The position numbers and the translations under genes are program-made. The notes under the pieces are model-generated. The model saw only the letters and a program-made list of their open reading frames with translations. It did not search any database and was not told the origin of the DNA. DNA of 64,000 nt from Vibrio ruber DSM 16370. GTDB lineage: Bacteria > Pseudomonadota > Gammaproteobacteria > Enterobacterales > Vibrionaceae. Every line of letters begins with the position of its first letter. Position 1 is the stretch's first letter. Positions 57,101 through 64,000 of this stretch are shown here, piece by piece. Location: NCBI RefSeq assembly GCF_900163965.1, contig NZ_FULE01000015.1:1-64000 (forward strand). Reading direction: 5' to 3'.

Positions 57101-57558
57101 AGACTCGACTGATCACCGCTTGCCCCGAGTAAAATCTCTGCCCGCTCAGGTGTCATCGCAACCGGCATAAACAGGGCATGGAGAACACCACGTCGTGGGA
57201 CAACTATCGTTTTCTGACCGCTGTCCTGAAATGCATCAGTACCTTTTTCAAAATAACGCCCAATCAGACTTTGATCATCTTTGACTTCAAATTCGTAAAG
57301 CGTCTCTTTATCTTCACTGTGGATGATATAGAGAAAACCGGGATTCAGGGGGCGAAACCCTTGTGGTACGCCATCGTCGCGATACAAACTGTCATTGAGG
57401 TTTTCAGGGACGCTCTCCCCTTCCTCACTCATGGCATAACGCATCGGAACCAGTTGGATCATGGGGTTCATATACGGGCAGGCTCCCGTCAGGCTACCGG
57501 TATCCTCTGTTGATTGGGATGCGGCGGCATTATTCGCTAATAAGATATGTTCCGTCAT
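54157..57558 (-). CDS. vasX: VasX-like type VI membrane-disrupting effector
   Basis: 1133 residues. The N-terminus has the VasX_N hallmark (GACPYMNPMIQLVPMRYAM) and the PLNPGFLYIIHSED strand, used for loading on VgrG through the adaptor. The middle (~residues 200-720) is a long helical region with coiled-coil character. Hydrophobic segments lie at ~800-1000 (VVKTSISFLLT-like, ATASVISSAGTIYTAW, SAAGLGVGIYESY, VYLWVAFFVLDKLW). A C-terminal beta-rich tail follows. V. cholerae VasX dissipates membrane potential. GAGGTCAAC precedes the ATG. Confidence 0.82.
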   Translation of the reverse strand: MTEHILLANNAAASQSTEDTGSLTGACPYMNPMIQLVPMRYAMSEEGESVPENLNDSLYRDDGVPQGFRPLNPGFLYIIHSEDKETLYEFEVKDDQSLIGRYFEKGTDAFQDSGQKTIVVPRRGVLHALFMPVAMTPERAEILLGASGDQSSLMNRVLLGDVDPINGTKGLMPTEKIPGCIDFSAQRTESGGQYDSGQYWWLSNLIFQPEAQSPVQSSVLPEYEKDSAVLLINDICADLVEAAERQNDLKTQYKTWYEKEVDGHRNCDRYEVAQLLNNLMQVDQFLAGRFDSLLDSLGIHVSDDEERKALSARLKNHIEVLNDQNEYHWEAASSVPGIFGKDGYQSSYPANMGRSVNNKANAMAKKLAEDYSISYYTAKSTLEKCAAEYKQLIEGGAFGKDGIKTVIHYDEMTDFVTKWDDYKVTVSENLERLNPYVKGIAPKWSLLAAYISPKNKEHFKIKLDYEDILTAFFKNNDDQWLLEYYAGEDDFPLSVYDDIASDTTFVSVKDVLNIRKKFVSIGDALKGVESFNKKVETANNLNHLNPILDDDLKARVVQSLSLKNEAFVVSMTAALQAPGGEMNFTQRLSNNLDKLSQGTKQLLNLNFKANGIQWHIPDQQAASKLQSLHQELDQINKNLKQTEQTIKAIKGRNNSILQMSKSARHTARANYVRELRAAKRSKNQLLGQFRSKYNEILSHSGPEVSLGIKKSGSYPMSQVMDEAKQMVRSINARGTVREMLTAEGKPDAGKIVKTSISFLLTYMYVWSAWHAWEALTDDDPQEGELLTFAEAGITATASVISSAGTIYTAWLNASLKVGDEALHEATLARLATWTVYSTPIVTAMGAIGMGIRTWNAGMDAYKSLSNDLSLFILSSFRFAASAAGLGVGIYESYRYMSISSKFFTGGIVGAEAAMTSTLRVAAKWIRLNVYLWVAFFVLDKLWQYYKWPPLVDWADDTAWGKDDQGWSLTNHYEVLAPQSFKPGARYEVLNNTYTEDQSAETEVQLKIFLPQVSRPTAENCKLELKAFCRDPRRRFRGEWVDVLESLKVDATLLPMNGGCELTFFVRSDWLNERYINQIRCCVSLRSGENKWYRNNWDFRMNKAMHIPFTDHNVLSLSQEEIDAPSGSHLVAWS

Positions 57559-57565
57559 GTTGACC

Positions 57566-58447
57566 TCAACAAATATAGTCTGCTACGCGGTGCGTCAGAT
57601 TGGGTTGGTAATTAGCAAGTTGCAGGGCAGCGCTTTTAATTCGCTGCTGTGGGATTTGCTGACTAGGCTCGGTCAGTAAAATAGCAATCTCCGGATAAAT
57701 TGATTTATCCAGACAGCTATCACCAAGGTGGCACCAGATATTGGCAAAATAAAAAATTGACTGCGGGCTCTCAAAACCCAGCGCCATTGATTTCTGATAT
57801 ACAAAGCGAGCGAAATCCTCACAGGTTTCGTCCGGTGGTAATAATTGTGGAAAATAAGACTGAATATGCTGATGTAGCTGGTGAATAAAATGTTCAATCT
57901 TCAGTTCAAACAGCACATCCAGATGCGCCTGCGTCATCACAAATGGTGACTGCTGCCAGATCGCCGCATCTACGGTTTCTTCAGTCTGAAAATTTTCCCA
58001 GCATATCTCTTTCTTATTCCAGCACCAGATTCGATGACAAGGACCGAAAAGTCGTCTTTTTTCCAGACTATGCTCCGTTTTCTGAAAAGCGGCAAAAATT
58101 CGCGGATCATACAACCGGAAAACCATAGGTTCAGAACTTTCGGGAGATAAAGCAAACAACTGAGCTTGCCAGTAGCGGAACAGTGCATCAAATCCGGCAT
58201 CGGATTCAAGAATCAGACATCCGTTTTTGTTCTCATCGCTCTCCAGCAATTCTGCAAACGGTGTCAGTGAAGAGACCTGAACTAATAGAGGAGAGACTTC
58301 TATCACATCCTGTAGGCGCGTTCCCGCATACAGTGGCATCACTTGGTCAGTAGCATCCAGTAAAGCGACCTGTTTCGCCAGCGCATCAATTTGAGCACCG
58401 TCCAGCAACAGGTAGATCGGTTGCGAGGTTTCGATTGCAGGTAACAT
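57566..58447 (-). CDS. DUF4123 type VI effector adaptor (VasW/Tap-like)
   Basis: 293 residues. The DUF4123 pattern is visible: YLLLDGAQIDALAKQVALLD, then MPLYAGTRLQDVIEVSPLLV and the VFRLYDPRIFAAF block. A ~120-residue C-terminal part follows. DUF4123 chaperones bind the effector N-terminus and load it on the VgrG spike. It starts 3 bp after the vgrG stop and ends 7 bp before vasX, so the three genes are one transcript, in the same order as in V. cholerae. Confidence 0.88.
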   Translation of the reverse strand: MLPAIETSQPIYLLLDGAQIDALAKQVALLDATDQVMPLYAGTRLQDVIEVSPLLVQVSSLTPFAELLESDENKNGCLILESDAGFDALFRYWQAQLFALSPESSEPMVFRLYDPRIFAAFQKTEHSLEKRRLFGPCHRIWCWNKKEICWENFQTEETVDAAIWQQSPFVMTQAHLDVLFELKIEHFIHQLHQHIQSYFPQLLPPDETCEDFARFVYQKSMALGFESPQSIFYFANIWCHLGDSCLDKSIYPEIAILLTEPSQQIPQQRIKSAALQLANYQPNLTHRVADYIC

Positions 58448-58450
58448 CCA

Positions 58451-60505
58451 TTATGCCCCTTGCATTTCTTGACAGATTTGGCAGAGCCCCTGGACATGAG
58501 CGGCCGCAGATTTTAATGCAGCCACCTGTTTCACCGGAGAGATTGCTGCGATAGGCTGAATATCTTCCAACTCTCCCGGCAACAATGCAGCTTGCCCGCC
58601 ATACGCCACCGCACTGCCGGCACTGCCGCCGGCGTTGAGGTTAATCGCCGGGCCGGAGAGATTGACACTGCCGCTGTCGATACTGATAAAACTGCCCCCG
58701 GCGGATAAGGTCAAACCGGAGCCGGCCTCGGCAACGATTTTAGCCCCGCTTTTCAGGGTAATGGCACTGCCGGTCTCGACCGCCGTCAGGCTGCCGATTT
58801 GCTGCGCCAGCGAGCCGCCGATATCGTGGGTCTGGTCTTGGGTGATTTTCAGGCGCTGCTCACCATCAATGGTGAGATGGTCATTCATCTTGATGTGCTC
58901 GTAACGGTCGTTTTCCACCGTTAAATGACTGTCGTGACGGATCAGCGTGGTGGCGTCGTTTTCAATCAGCGCTTCGGTGTCTTTCTGCGCATGAATATAG
59001 ACTTTTTCATGCTCGGACTGGTCTTCAAAACTCAGCTCGTTAAAGCCCTGCCCCTGATGGGTTTCGGTGCGCAGCACAGTTTTGGTTTTGTGCTCGGGCA
59101 ACGGGTAAGGCGGCACCTGACTGGCATTGTAAGCCCGCCCGGTCACCAGTGGCTGGTCCGGGTCGCCGTCGAGGAAATCCACAATCACTTCGTGGCCGAT
59201 GCGCGGCACGGCAACCATACCGTACTGACTGCCCGCCCACTGTTGTGACACCCGCACCCAGCATGAGCTCAGCTCATCGCCGTTGCTTTCGCGGTCCCAC
59301 GGGAAATGCAGTTTCACCCGGCCATGCTCGTCACAGTAAATTTCTTCACCGGCCGGGCCAACCACGGTCGCCACCATCGGGCCATCCACCCGGGGTTTAT
59401 TCTCCACCGGCGACAGCCATAAACTCTCACCGGGAATGGCGGTAAACTGGTTGGCATAGGTGGTAGCCCCGCTGCCGCCGGACTCTTCCAGTGCCTGTGG
59501 CTGACTGCCCTGATGGGCAATCTGCACCACCAGCCAGCTCTGATTCATCGCCGCATCAAGGTGTTCGCTGAGGTCAAACCGTACTCCGGCCTGAAGCATC
59601 GCCTGATTACTTTGACCGCTGGCGGTATGCGCCTCACGCCGCAGCGCATCAAGGCGGATTTGGCTGAATGCTTTGCCGGTCGCGTCATCTTTATACCGCC
59701 CCGGCGCATCGAAGTGCTCGTAAGTGGTGAGCTGGTAATCGAGCTGACTGCCTTCAACGCTCTGTTTAAAACTGTAGGTCGGCTTTTTAAAACTGTAGTC
59801 CTGCAACCACACCGCGCTGACTTCAGACTGCTTACGCGCCGTCATCGCAGAGACATACGGCGTGTCAGAAACGCCGCCGGACAGCACGTTATACGGTACC
59901 GTCCCGCCGAGGCGGGTAAAGCCTTCGGCATTGTCGGTCACCACCAGCGTATGTTTGTCGGTGTCATGGGTGAAGGTGTACATCAGCCCTTCTTCAGCCG
60001 CCAGGCGGTGGAAGAAATCTAAATCGGTTTCGCGGTATTGCACGCAGAACTCACGCGGCGGGCTTTCCCGTTTGGTGGAAAAGGCATAATCGGTGATGTT
60101 CATTTCCTGCAGCAGGACGGAGAGGATTTGTGGCACGCTTTTTTGCTGGAAGATACGGCTGTTATGACGCAGCGAGAGCCGCTCGAATGACGGCACCAGC
60201 GTCAGGGAATAAAAGGTGTGGTGATGGCCGGTATCACCGCGGCTGAAGTTACGGATAATGCCATGCACCTTTTGCACCACTTGACCGCTACGCAGCACTT
60301 CGAGCAGCGCCGTGGTATCAACCATTTGCTCAAAAGTTAAATCACTGTTGCGACTGGCGAGTTCAATCTGATAACGATAGCCGTAAACCGGTTGCCCGCC
60401 AGCATCCACCGATGCTGAAACGGATTCAAATCCCTGATAGTCACACACCACCAATGACGTATCATTGACCCCATTGATCGTGAGCCTGAAACCTAACGTT
60501 GCCAT
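58451..60505 (-). CDS. vgrG: VgrG spike protein
   Basis: 684 residues. The gp27-like head (residues ~1-370) includes FCVQYRETDLDFFHRLAAEE. The gp5-like OB fold has EIYCDEHGRVKLHFPWDRES and VAVPRIGHEVIVDFLDGDPD. The C-terminal beta-helix needle is built of short repeats (DSHLTVENDRYEHIKMND, SGAKIVAEAGSGLTLSAGG). No extra effector domain is fused, only a ~70-residue tail ending with CQICQEM. It recruits the DUF4123-VasX pair. It heads the operon, with AAAGG before the ATG. Confidence 0.95.
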   Translation of the reverse strand: MATLGFRLTINGVNDTSLVVCDYQGFESVSASVDAGGQPVYGYRYQIELASRNSDLTFEQMVDTTALLEVLRSGQVVQKVHGIIRNFSRGDTGHHHTFYSLTLVPSFERLSLRHNSRIFQQKSVPQILSVLLQEMNITDYAFSTKRESPPREFCVQYRETDLDFFHRLAAEEGLMYTFTHDTDKHTLVVTDNAEGFTRLGGTVPYNVLSGGVSDTPYVSAMTARKQSEVSAVWLQDYSFKKPTYSFKQSVEGSQLDYQLTTYEHFDAPGRYKDDATGKAFSQIRLDALRREAHTASGQSNQAMLQAGVRFDLSEHLDAAMNQSWLVVQIAHQGSQPQALEESGGSGATTYANQFTAIPGESLWLSPVENKPRVDGPMVATVVGPAGEEIYCDEHGRVKLHFPWDRESNGDELSSCWVRVSQQWAGSQYGMVAVPRIGHEVIVDFLDGDPDQPLVTGRAYNASQVPPYPLPEHKTKTVLRTETHQGQGFNELSFEDQSEHEKVYIHAQKDTEALIENDATTLIRHDSHLTVENDRYEHIKMNDHLTIDGEQRLKITQDQTHDIGGSLAQQIGSLTAVETGSAITLKSGAKIVAEAGSGLTLSAGGSFISIDSGSVNLSGPAINLNAGGSAGSAVAYGGQAALLPGELEDIQPIAAISPVKQVAALKSAAAHVQGLCQICQEMQGA

Positions 60506-60850
60506 GCAGAAAACCTTTGATGTTTTATGTGAGAATGTCGTTGTTTTATATTAATCAGTGCAAATACTCGCTTTCTCTCAGAAACGGCCTTTTCATTCGC
60601 TTTTTTATTCGCTTCTTATTCGATAATAATAAAAAAACCGCTAAACCGAGGATATAAGCTTTACTCAGCAACCTGTTATTGTATGCAATTTATTTTATTG
60701 AGTTGAGCCTTTATTGGTTGATTTTCATTACCGAGCGCATTTTATTGAATGCATATCTCAATTTTTTACACCGCCTCACCAATGCTCATCCGATTGCAAA
60801 ATATTGCAACATTACAGGGCGATCTCTTATAGTGTCTGCCATAGCAAAAT
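60506..60850. other. AT-rich divergent promoter region
   Basis: This gap separates the leftward vgrG operon from the rightward DUF1289 gene. No gene or clear operator was found. Promoters for both directions must lie here. Confidence 0.4.
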
Positions 60851-61180
60851 ATGAGTCAGATCGAAGTGTCAGAAAAAGCAATCAAGTCTCCGTGTGTGGC
60901 GAACTGTAAAAATGAAGACGGGCTTTGTTCGGGGTGCTACCGAACCATGGAAGAAATCCGGCAGTGGCGTCATTATACCGATCAACAAAGAGAACAGATT
61001 ATGCAGCGGCTGAGCGGAACGGAGACATCTCACGCTTGTCCGCAATGTGGTGAGCCGACCTATTGCGGTATCAGTGCCGGCCAATCGGACTGTTGGTGTT
61101 TTCATGTCTCAACCCGCGAGAAAACGGGGGCAACCCACTGTCTGTGTCGTCGTTGCCTGTGCCAACAGCCGCTGCGATAA
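60851..61180 (+). CDS. DUF1289 plus cysteine-rich CWC protein
   Basis: 109 residues. The N-terminal ~55 are DUF1289, with KSPCVANCKNEDGLCSGCYR giving four cysteines and TMEEIRQWRHYTDQQREQIM after it. The C-terminal ~45 hold CPQCGEP, SDCWCFH and CLCRRCLCQ, a CWC-type zinc-ribbon pattern. The protein probably binds metal. The function is unknown. The two parts are often separate genes. Confidence 0.75.
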   Translation: MSQIEVSEKAIKSPCVANCKNEDGLCSGCYRTMEEIRQWRHYTDQQREQIMQRLSGTETSHACPQCGEPTYCGISAGQSDCWCFHVSTREKTGATHCLCRRCLCQQPLR

Positions 61181-61203
61181 CTGGCTCCGTATCAGTGGCA
61201 ACG

Positions 61204-61551
61204 TTATGATTTTGCCGCTAATGCCTTCCCCTCAAACCGAACCCCTTCCCAACCGGTACGGATAAAGTTGCGGATATTCTGATGGTCCTGATTTTCAGGA
61301 TGTTGCAGCACGTCCTGACGATAAAAGTCGCCAAAACAAGCCAATGTTTCTGCAGCACTCAACTGATGTAATTGTGCAAAAGAAAAGATTTTACATGAGC
61401 CTTGGTTTTCCTGTGCTGCGTTGACCACGTCTCCGTTACTAAATCGGGTTGGCGTAAAATCATAGTGCTCATCAATCACCCCCATCACGCCAGCAAAATC
61501 AACTTGCTCTGGAGAAGTGCGGATCAGGTTCAGAAGTTCATTCAGTGTCAT
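61204..61551 (-). CDS. HopJ type III effector family protein
   Basis: 115 residues. It follows the HopJ family with FAGVMGVIDEHYDFTPTRFS, NAAQENQGSCKIFSFAQL and LACFGDFYRQDVLQHP. Despite the name, the family is widespread in free-living gammaproteobacteria without type III secretion, and its housekeeping role is unknown. It converges on the DUF1289 gene. Confidence 0.85.
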   Translation of the reverse strand: MTLNELLNLIRTSPEQVDFAGVMGVIDEHYDFTPTRFSNGDVVNAAQENQGSCKIFSFAQLHQLSAAETLACFGDFYRQDVLQHPENQDHQNIRNFIRTGWEGVRFEGKALAAKS

Positions 61552-61920
61552 ATTTATTGTCTCTACTGCTGGTTCGGCGGTTCACGCGAAATTTCACTCA
61601 ATCGTCATGAGTAAAACATGACTTCATCATCGACATCAAGCCGACCATATCAGGCTGGCTGGCAGGCAAAGTGTTCCCGAGTCTAACAAAAATAAGCCTG
61701 ATTACTTATAAAAACGGGGATACCGGTGCCTTTCAGGTACAGAAATACTGTTGTTCTTGAGGGCTTCTGTGAGTTTTTTCTACAGAATCAGGATTTTTTT
61801 ACCAACTATCGGGCAGAAAAACCCAATGTCATCAATACTTAACTCAGGCGTGTTCGTTTTCTCGGCAACATGTCTCTTTGAAATGATCAAGATACTGACT
61901 GGAAGCAGGGCATTGCGCAT
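61552..61920. other. Intergenic region before the histidine kinase
   Basis: No gene supported. A short plus-strand frame (61751-61951) overlaps the kinase start and lacks support. Promoters for HopJ (leftward) and the kinase (rightward) are expected here. Confidence 0.35.
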
Positions 61921-63879
61921 ATGGCATCAAAAATTGAAAAGCCGATACTAGAAGCAAATCATGAGACGGAAGAAATGCAATCGATTCATCCATTGCGCAG
62001 CCGTCTGGGACGAAGAATCATTTTTATTTTAGTATTGCTCAGTGGAACCATAACGTTTTTGGCAACATTGGCACAGCTCTATTTCGACTACAGCAAACAA
62101 TTTAACAACGTTGATCGCCGCCATCAGGAGATTCGGAATATCCACACTCACCTGCTGGCCTCATCACTATGGAATTTTGATCTCACCATTTTACAACAAA
62201 GAGTCAATGGGCTGATTAATCTGCCTCATATCGATTATTTGGAAATCACATCCGACAATTACAAAATCAGTGCAGGGGAACCCGTGACTGGCCGCTCCGT
62301 CAGTAATCTTTATCCGCTGACATTTCAGGATCCGATCACTGGGAAATCGGAGCAAATCGGGACGATTCGCGTTGAGTCGGATATTCAGCAAATCTATAAC
62401 TCACTGCTGCATGACTTTCTGGTGATTCTGTCAATCAATACCATTAAAACGGTACTGGTCTGTTATCTGATCCTGATTATTTTTCACCATAGTATCAATC
62501 AACGAATCTACGCCATTGTCCGCTATCTGAGGCAATATAATCCCAGACACAGAACTGCCCCCCTGCGCGTCTACAACTATCCGGTGATTACGCAAAAAAA
62601 TGATGAATTATCACTTTTGTGCAATGAAACCAACAAGTTAACCAAAAGTCTCACTATCCTTTATCAGAATATTCGTTTTGAACAGACACGTTTGGCAGAC
62701 TTTGCCCATGTCTCATCTGACTGGCTGTGGGAAACAGACTCTGCCCTGAAACTGGTGTATTGCTCAGAGACCATGCTCGAAGCACTCGATTTGCAAGAAA
62801 ACCATGGTTTGGCATTCCATGAAATTGAACAGTTTGAGACAGCAATTCAGTTACAGCAGTTCTTAAACGGCAAGCAAAACTTTCATCATTGTGAAGTAGT
62901 GCTCAACCTCAACGGGCATAAAATATGGTTGATGTTTCAGGCTCAGGCGCGCTACGACAAGGAACAGGATACATTTTTAGGGTTCCGTGGCACCGCGCTG
63001 AATATTACTGAACTCAAAGCCGTACAGGCCGAGCTGGAACAACTCAATCAAAGCTTAGAACACACCGTTCAGGAACGGACTCATGATCTGGCTCAGAGTC
63101 TCAAACAACTCAAACAGGCTCAGGCACAACTGATTCAGTCGGAAAAGTTGGCCGCACTCGGGGGATTGGTGGCCGGGGTCGCTCACGAGGTCAATACACC
63201 ATTAGGCATTGCCGTAACGGCAACCTCGATTATTGAGGAAGTAACAGAAGAATTTGAACGTGCATTTCGCGATCAAAGCTTGACGACTAATCAGTTTGTT
63301 GAACTGACGGAAAGACTGAAATCGGGCTCAGAATTGCTGCAAAGCAATCTTAGTCGGGCATCAAAATTAATTCGGGATTTCAAACAGACCGCTGTCGATC
63401 AGGTATCAGAAAGTCTCAGTAAGTTTAATATTCATCAGGTGTTGATGGCATTAATTGCCAGTATGCATCCGGAAACCCGAAAAATTCCGGTGTCACCACA
63501 ACTCGAAGGCGATGAAAACCTAATGATGACGAGTCTGCCGGGAACATTGACGCAAATTATCTCGAATTTAATCATGAACAGTGTTGTTCATGCTTTTGAA
63601 GGCGAACATTCCTCACCGGAAATTCATATCAAATTTTATGCACAAGACAAACATGTCATTTTTGAATATCAGGATAATGGTATCGGTGTTCCACAGGCGT
63701 TACATGAAAAGATTTTTGAACCGTTTTATACCAGTAAAAGAGGGCATGGCGGTTCAGGGCTAGGGCTCAACTTGGTCTTTAATCTGGTCACGCAGAAACT
63801 GAAAGGTCATTTAAAGTTTACCTCAGAGCCGGATCAAGGCGTTCACTATATTATTCAGCTTCCGCAGATACTGGATTAG
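61921..63879 (+). CDS. Membrane-bound hybrid-less sensor histidine kinase
   Basis: 652 residues. TM1 is IIFILVLLSGTITFLATLA (~33-51) and TM2 is ~residues 160-190, enclosing a ~110-residue periplasmic sensor. A PAS-like domain follows (SSDWLWETDSALKLVYCSET, FRGTALNITELKA), then a coiled coil. The dimerisation helix has the H-box VAHEVNTPLGIAV, and the ATPase has NSVVHAF, DNGIGVP and GGSGLGL. There is no receiver domain, so the partner regulator is encoded elsewhere. A paralogue starts 37 bp downstream. Confidence 0.9.
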   Translation: MASKIEKPILEANHETEEMQSIHPLRSRLGRRIIFILVLLSGTITFLATLAQLYFDYSKQFNNVDRRHQEIRNIHTHLLASSLWNFDLTILQQRVNGLINLPHIDYLEITSDNYKISAGEPVTGRSVSNLYPLTFQDPITGKSEQIGTIRVESDIQQIYNSLLHDFLVILSINTIKTVLVCYLILIIFHHSINQRIYAIVRYLRQYNPRHRTAPLRVYNYPVITQKNDELSLLCNETNKLTKSLTILYQNIRFEQTRLADFAHVSSDWLWETDSALKLVYCSETMLEALDLQENHGLAFHEIEQFETAIQLQQFLNGKQNFHHCEVVLNLNGHKIWLMFQAQARYDKEQDTFLGFRGTALNITELKAVQAELEQLNQSLEHTVQERTHDLAQSLKQLKQAQAQLIQSEKLAALGGLVAGVAHEVNTPLGIAVTATSIIEEVTEEFERAFRDQSLTTNQFVELTERLKSGSELLQSNLSRASKLIRDFKQTAVDQVSESLSKFNIHQVLMALIASMHPETRKIPVSPQLEGDENLMMTSLPGTLTQIISNLIMNSVVHAFEGEHSSPEIHIKFYAQDKHVIFEYQDNGIGVPQALHEKIFEPFYTSKRGHGGSGLGLNLVFNLVTQKLKGHLKFTSEPDQGVHYIIQLPQILD

Positions 63880-63916
63880 TTTCAAAAAGTAACGATTGCC
63901 GAAGGGTTGCAAGAAT

Positions 63917-64000
63917 ATGACAACAGGCAAATACAGCACTGAATTGATTTCCCCGTTGCGGAGCATTCTCGGACGACGCATGATTTTGATTCTGATCCTG
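63917..64000 (+). CDS. Second sensor kinase paralogue, N-terminus only (cut by window edge)
   Basis: 28 codons are visible. SPLRSILGRRMILILIL closely parallels HPLRSRLGRRIIFILVL of the preceding kinase, so a tandem paralogue begins here. AGGG lies a suitable distance before the ATG at 63917. The rest is outside the window. Confidence 0.65.
   Translation, partial: MTTGKYSTELISPLRSILGRRMILILIL

Overview
The window looks like a chromosomal segment of a Vibrio-like gammaproteobacterium. The evidence is gene content and protein style: a VasX/VasW/VgrG auxiliary type VI cluster laid out as in V. cholerae, an INDY-type dicarboxylate carrier, a lipoprotein PhoA and a GntR-like repressor very close to the enterobacterial one. 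Base composition is moderate. No rRNA, tRNA or CRISPR array was seen. Species is not claimed.

Layout. 0-0.4 kb: end of an IS110-family transposase. 1-6 kb: sugar-acid/beta-glucoside island (LacI-type GntR-like repressor, gluconokinase, PTS IIBC, family-1 phospho-beta-glucosidase) with a double palindromic operator. 6-7.5 kb: secreted trypsin-like protease and decayed DNA. 7.5-11.1 kb: a giant LplT-PlsC-AMP-ligase fusion (Aas) behind a 19-bp inverted repeat. 11.1-19 kb: arfB, a MITE-like element, leuA, an AraC regulator, a lipoprotein, an MNT-HEPN protein, a Nudix hydrolase, an mqsRA toxin-antitoxin pair with its palindrome, and a truncated AraC-type cupin. 19-29.5 kb: carboxylate transport and lactate use (DASS carrier, AEC carrier, split SpeE-like pair, LysR, lldP-lutABC).

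29.5-43 kb is accessory: an IS3 scrap, an attC-like site beside one orphan gene, a methyltransferase, a DUF3299 gene whose 3' end is tandemly duplicated, phoA, a REP-associated tyrosine transposase (RAYT) with REP-like inverted repeats scattered through nearby intergenic gaps, an EamA transporter with divergent LysR, an Lrp regulator, the folate-independent methionine synthase pair mesX-mesD, and a COG0523 GTPase behind a Zur-like box.

43-60.5 kb is a type VI effector region, mostly on the minus strand. vgrG, a DUF4123 adaptor (VasW-like), a 1133-residue VasX-like membrane toxin and three tandem TsiV2-like immunity genes form one module. The three immunity genes share nearly identical ends and have divergent membrane middles. 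Next to it lies an Rhs toxin with its immunity gene, then the 3' stub of a displaced toxin tip and what is probably that tip's orphan immunity gene. Two direct copies of a structured leader plus a 61-65 residue ORF bracket the Rhs block. No type VI core structural genes are present, so this is an auxiliary cluster. 60.8-64 kb: a DUF1289/CWC protein, a HopJ-family protein, a membrane histidine kinase and the start of a tandem paralogue cut by the window edge.
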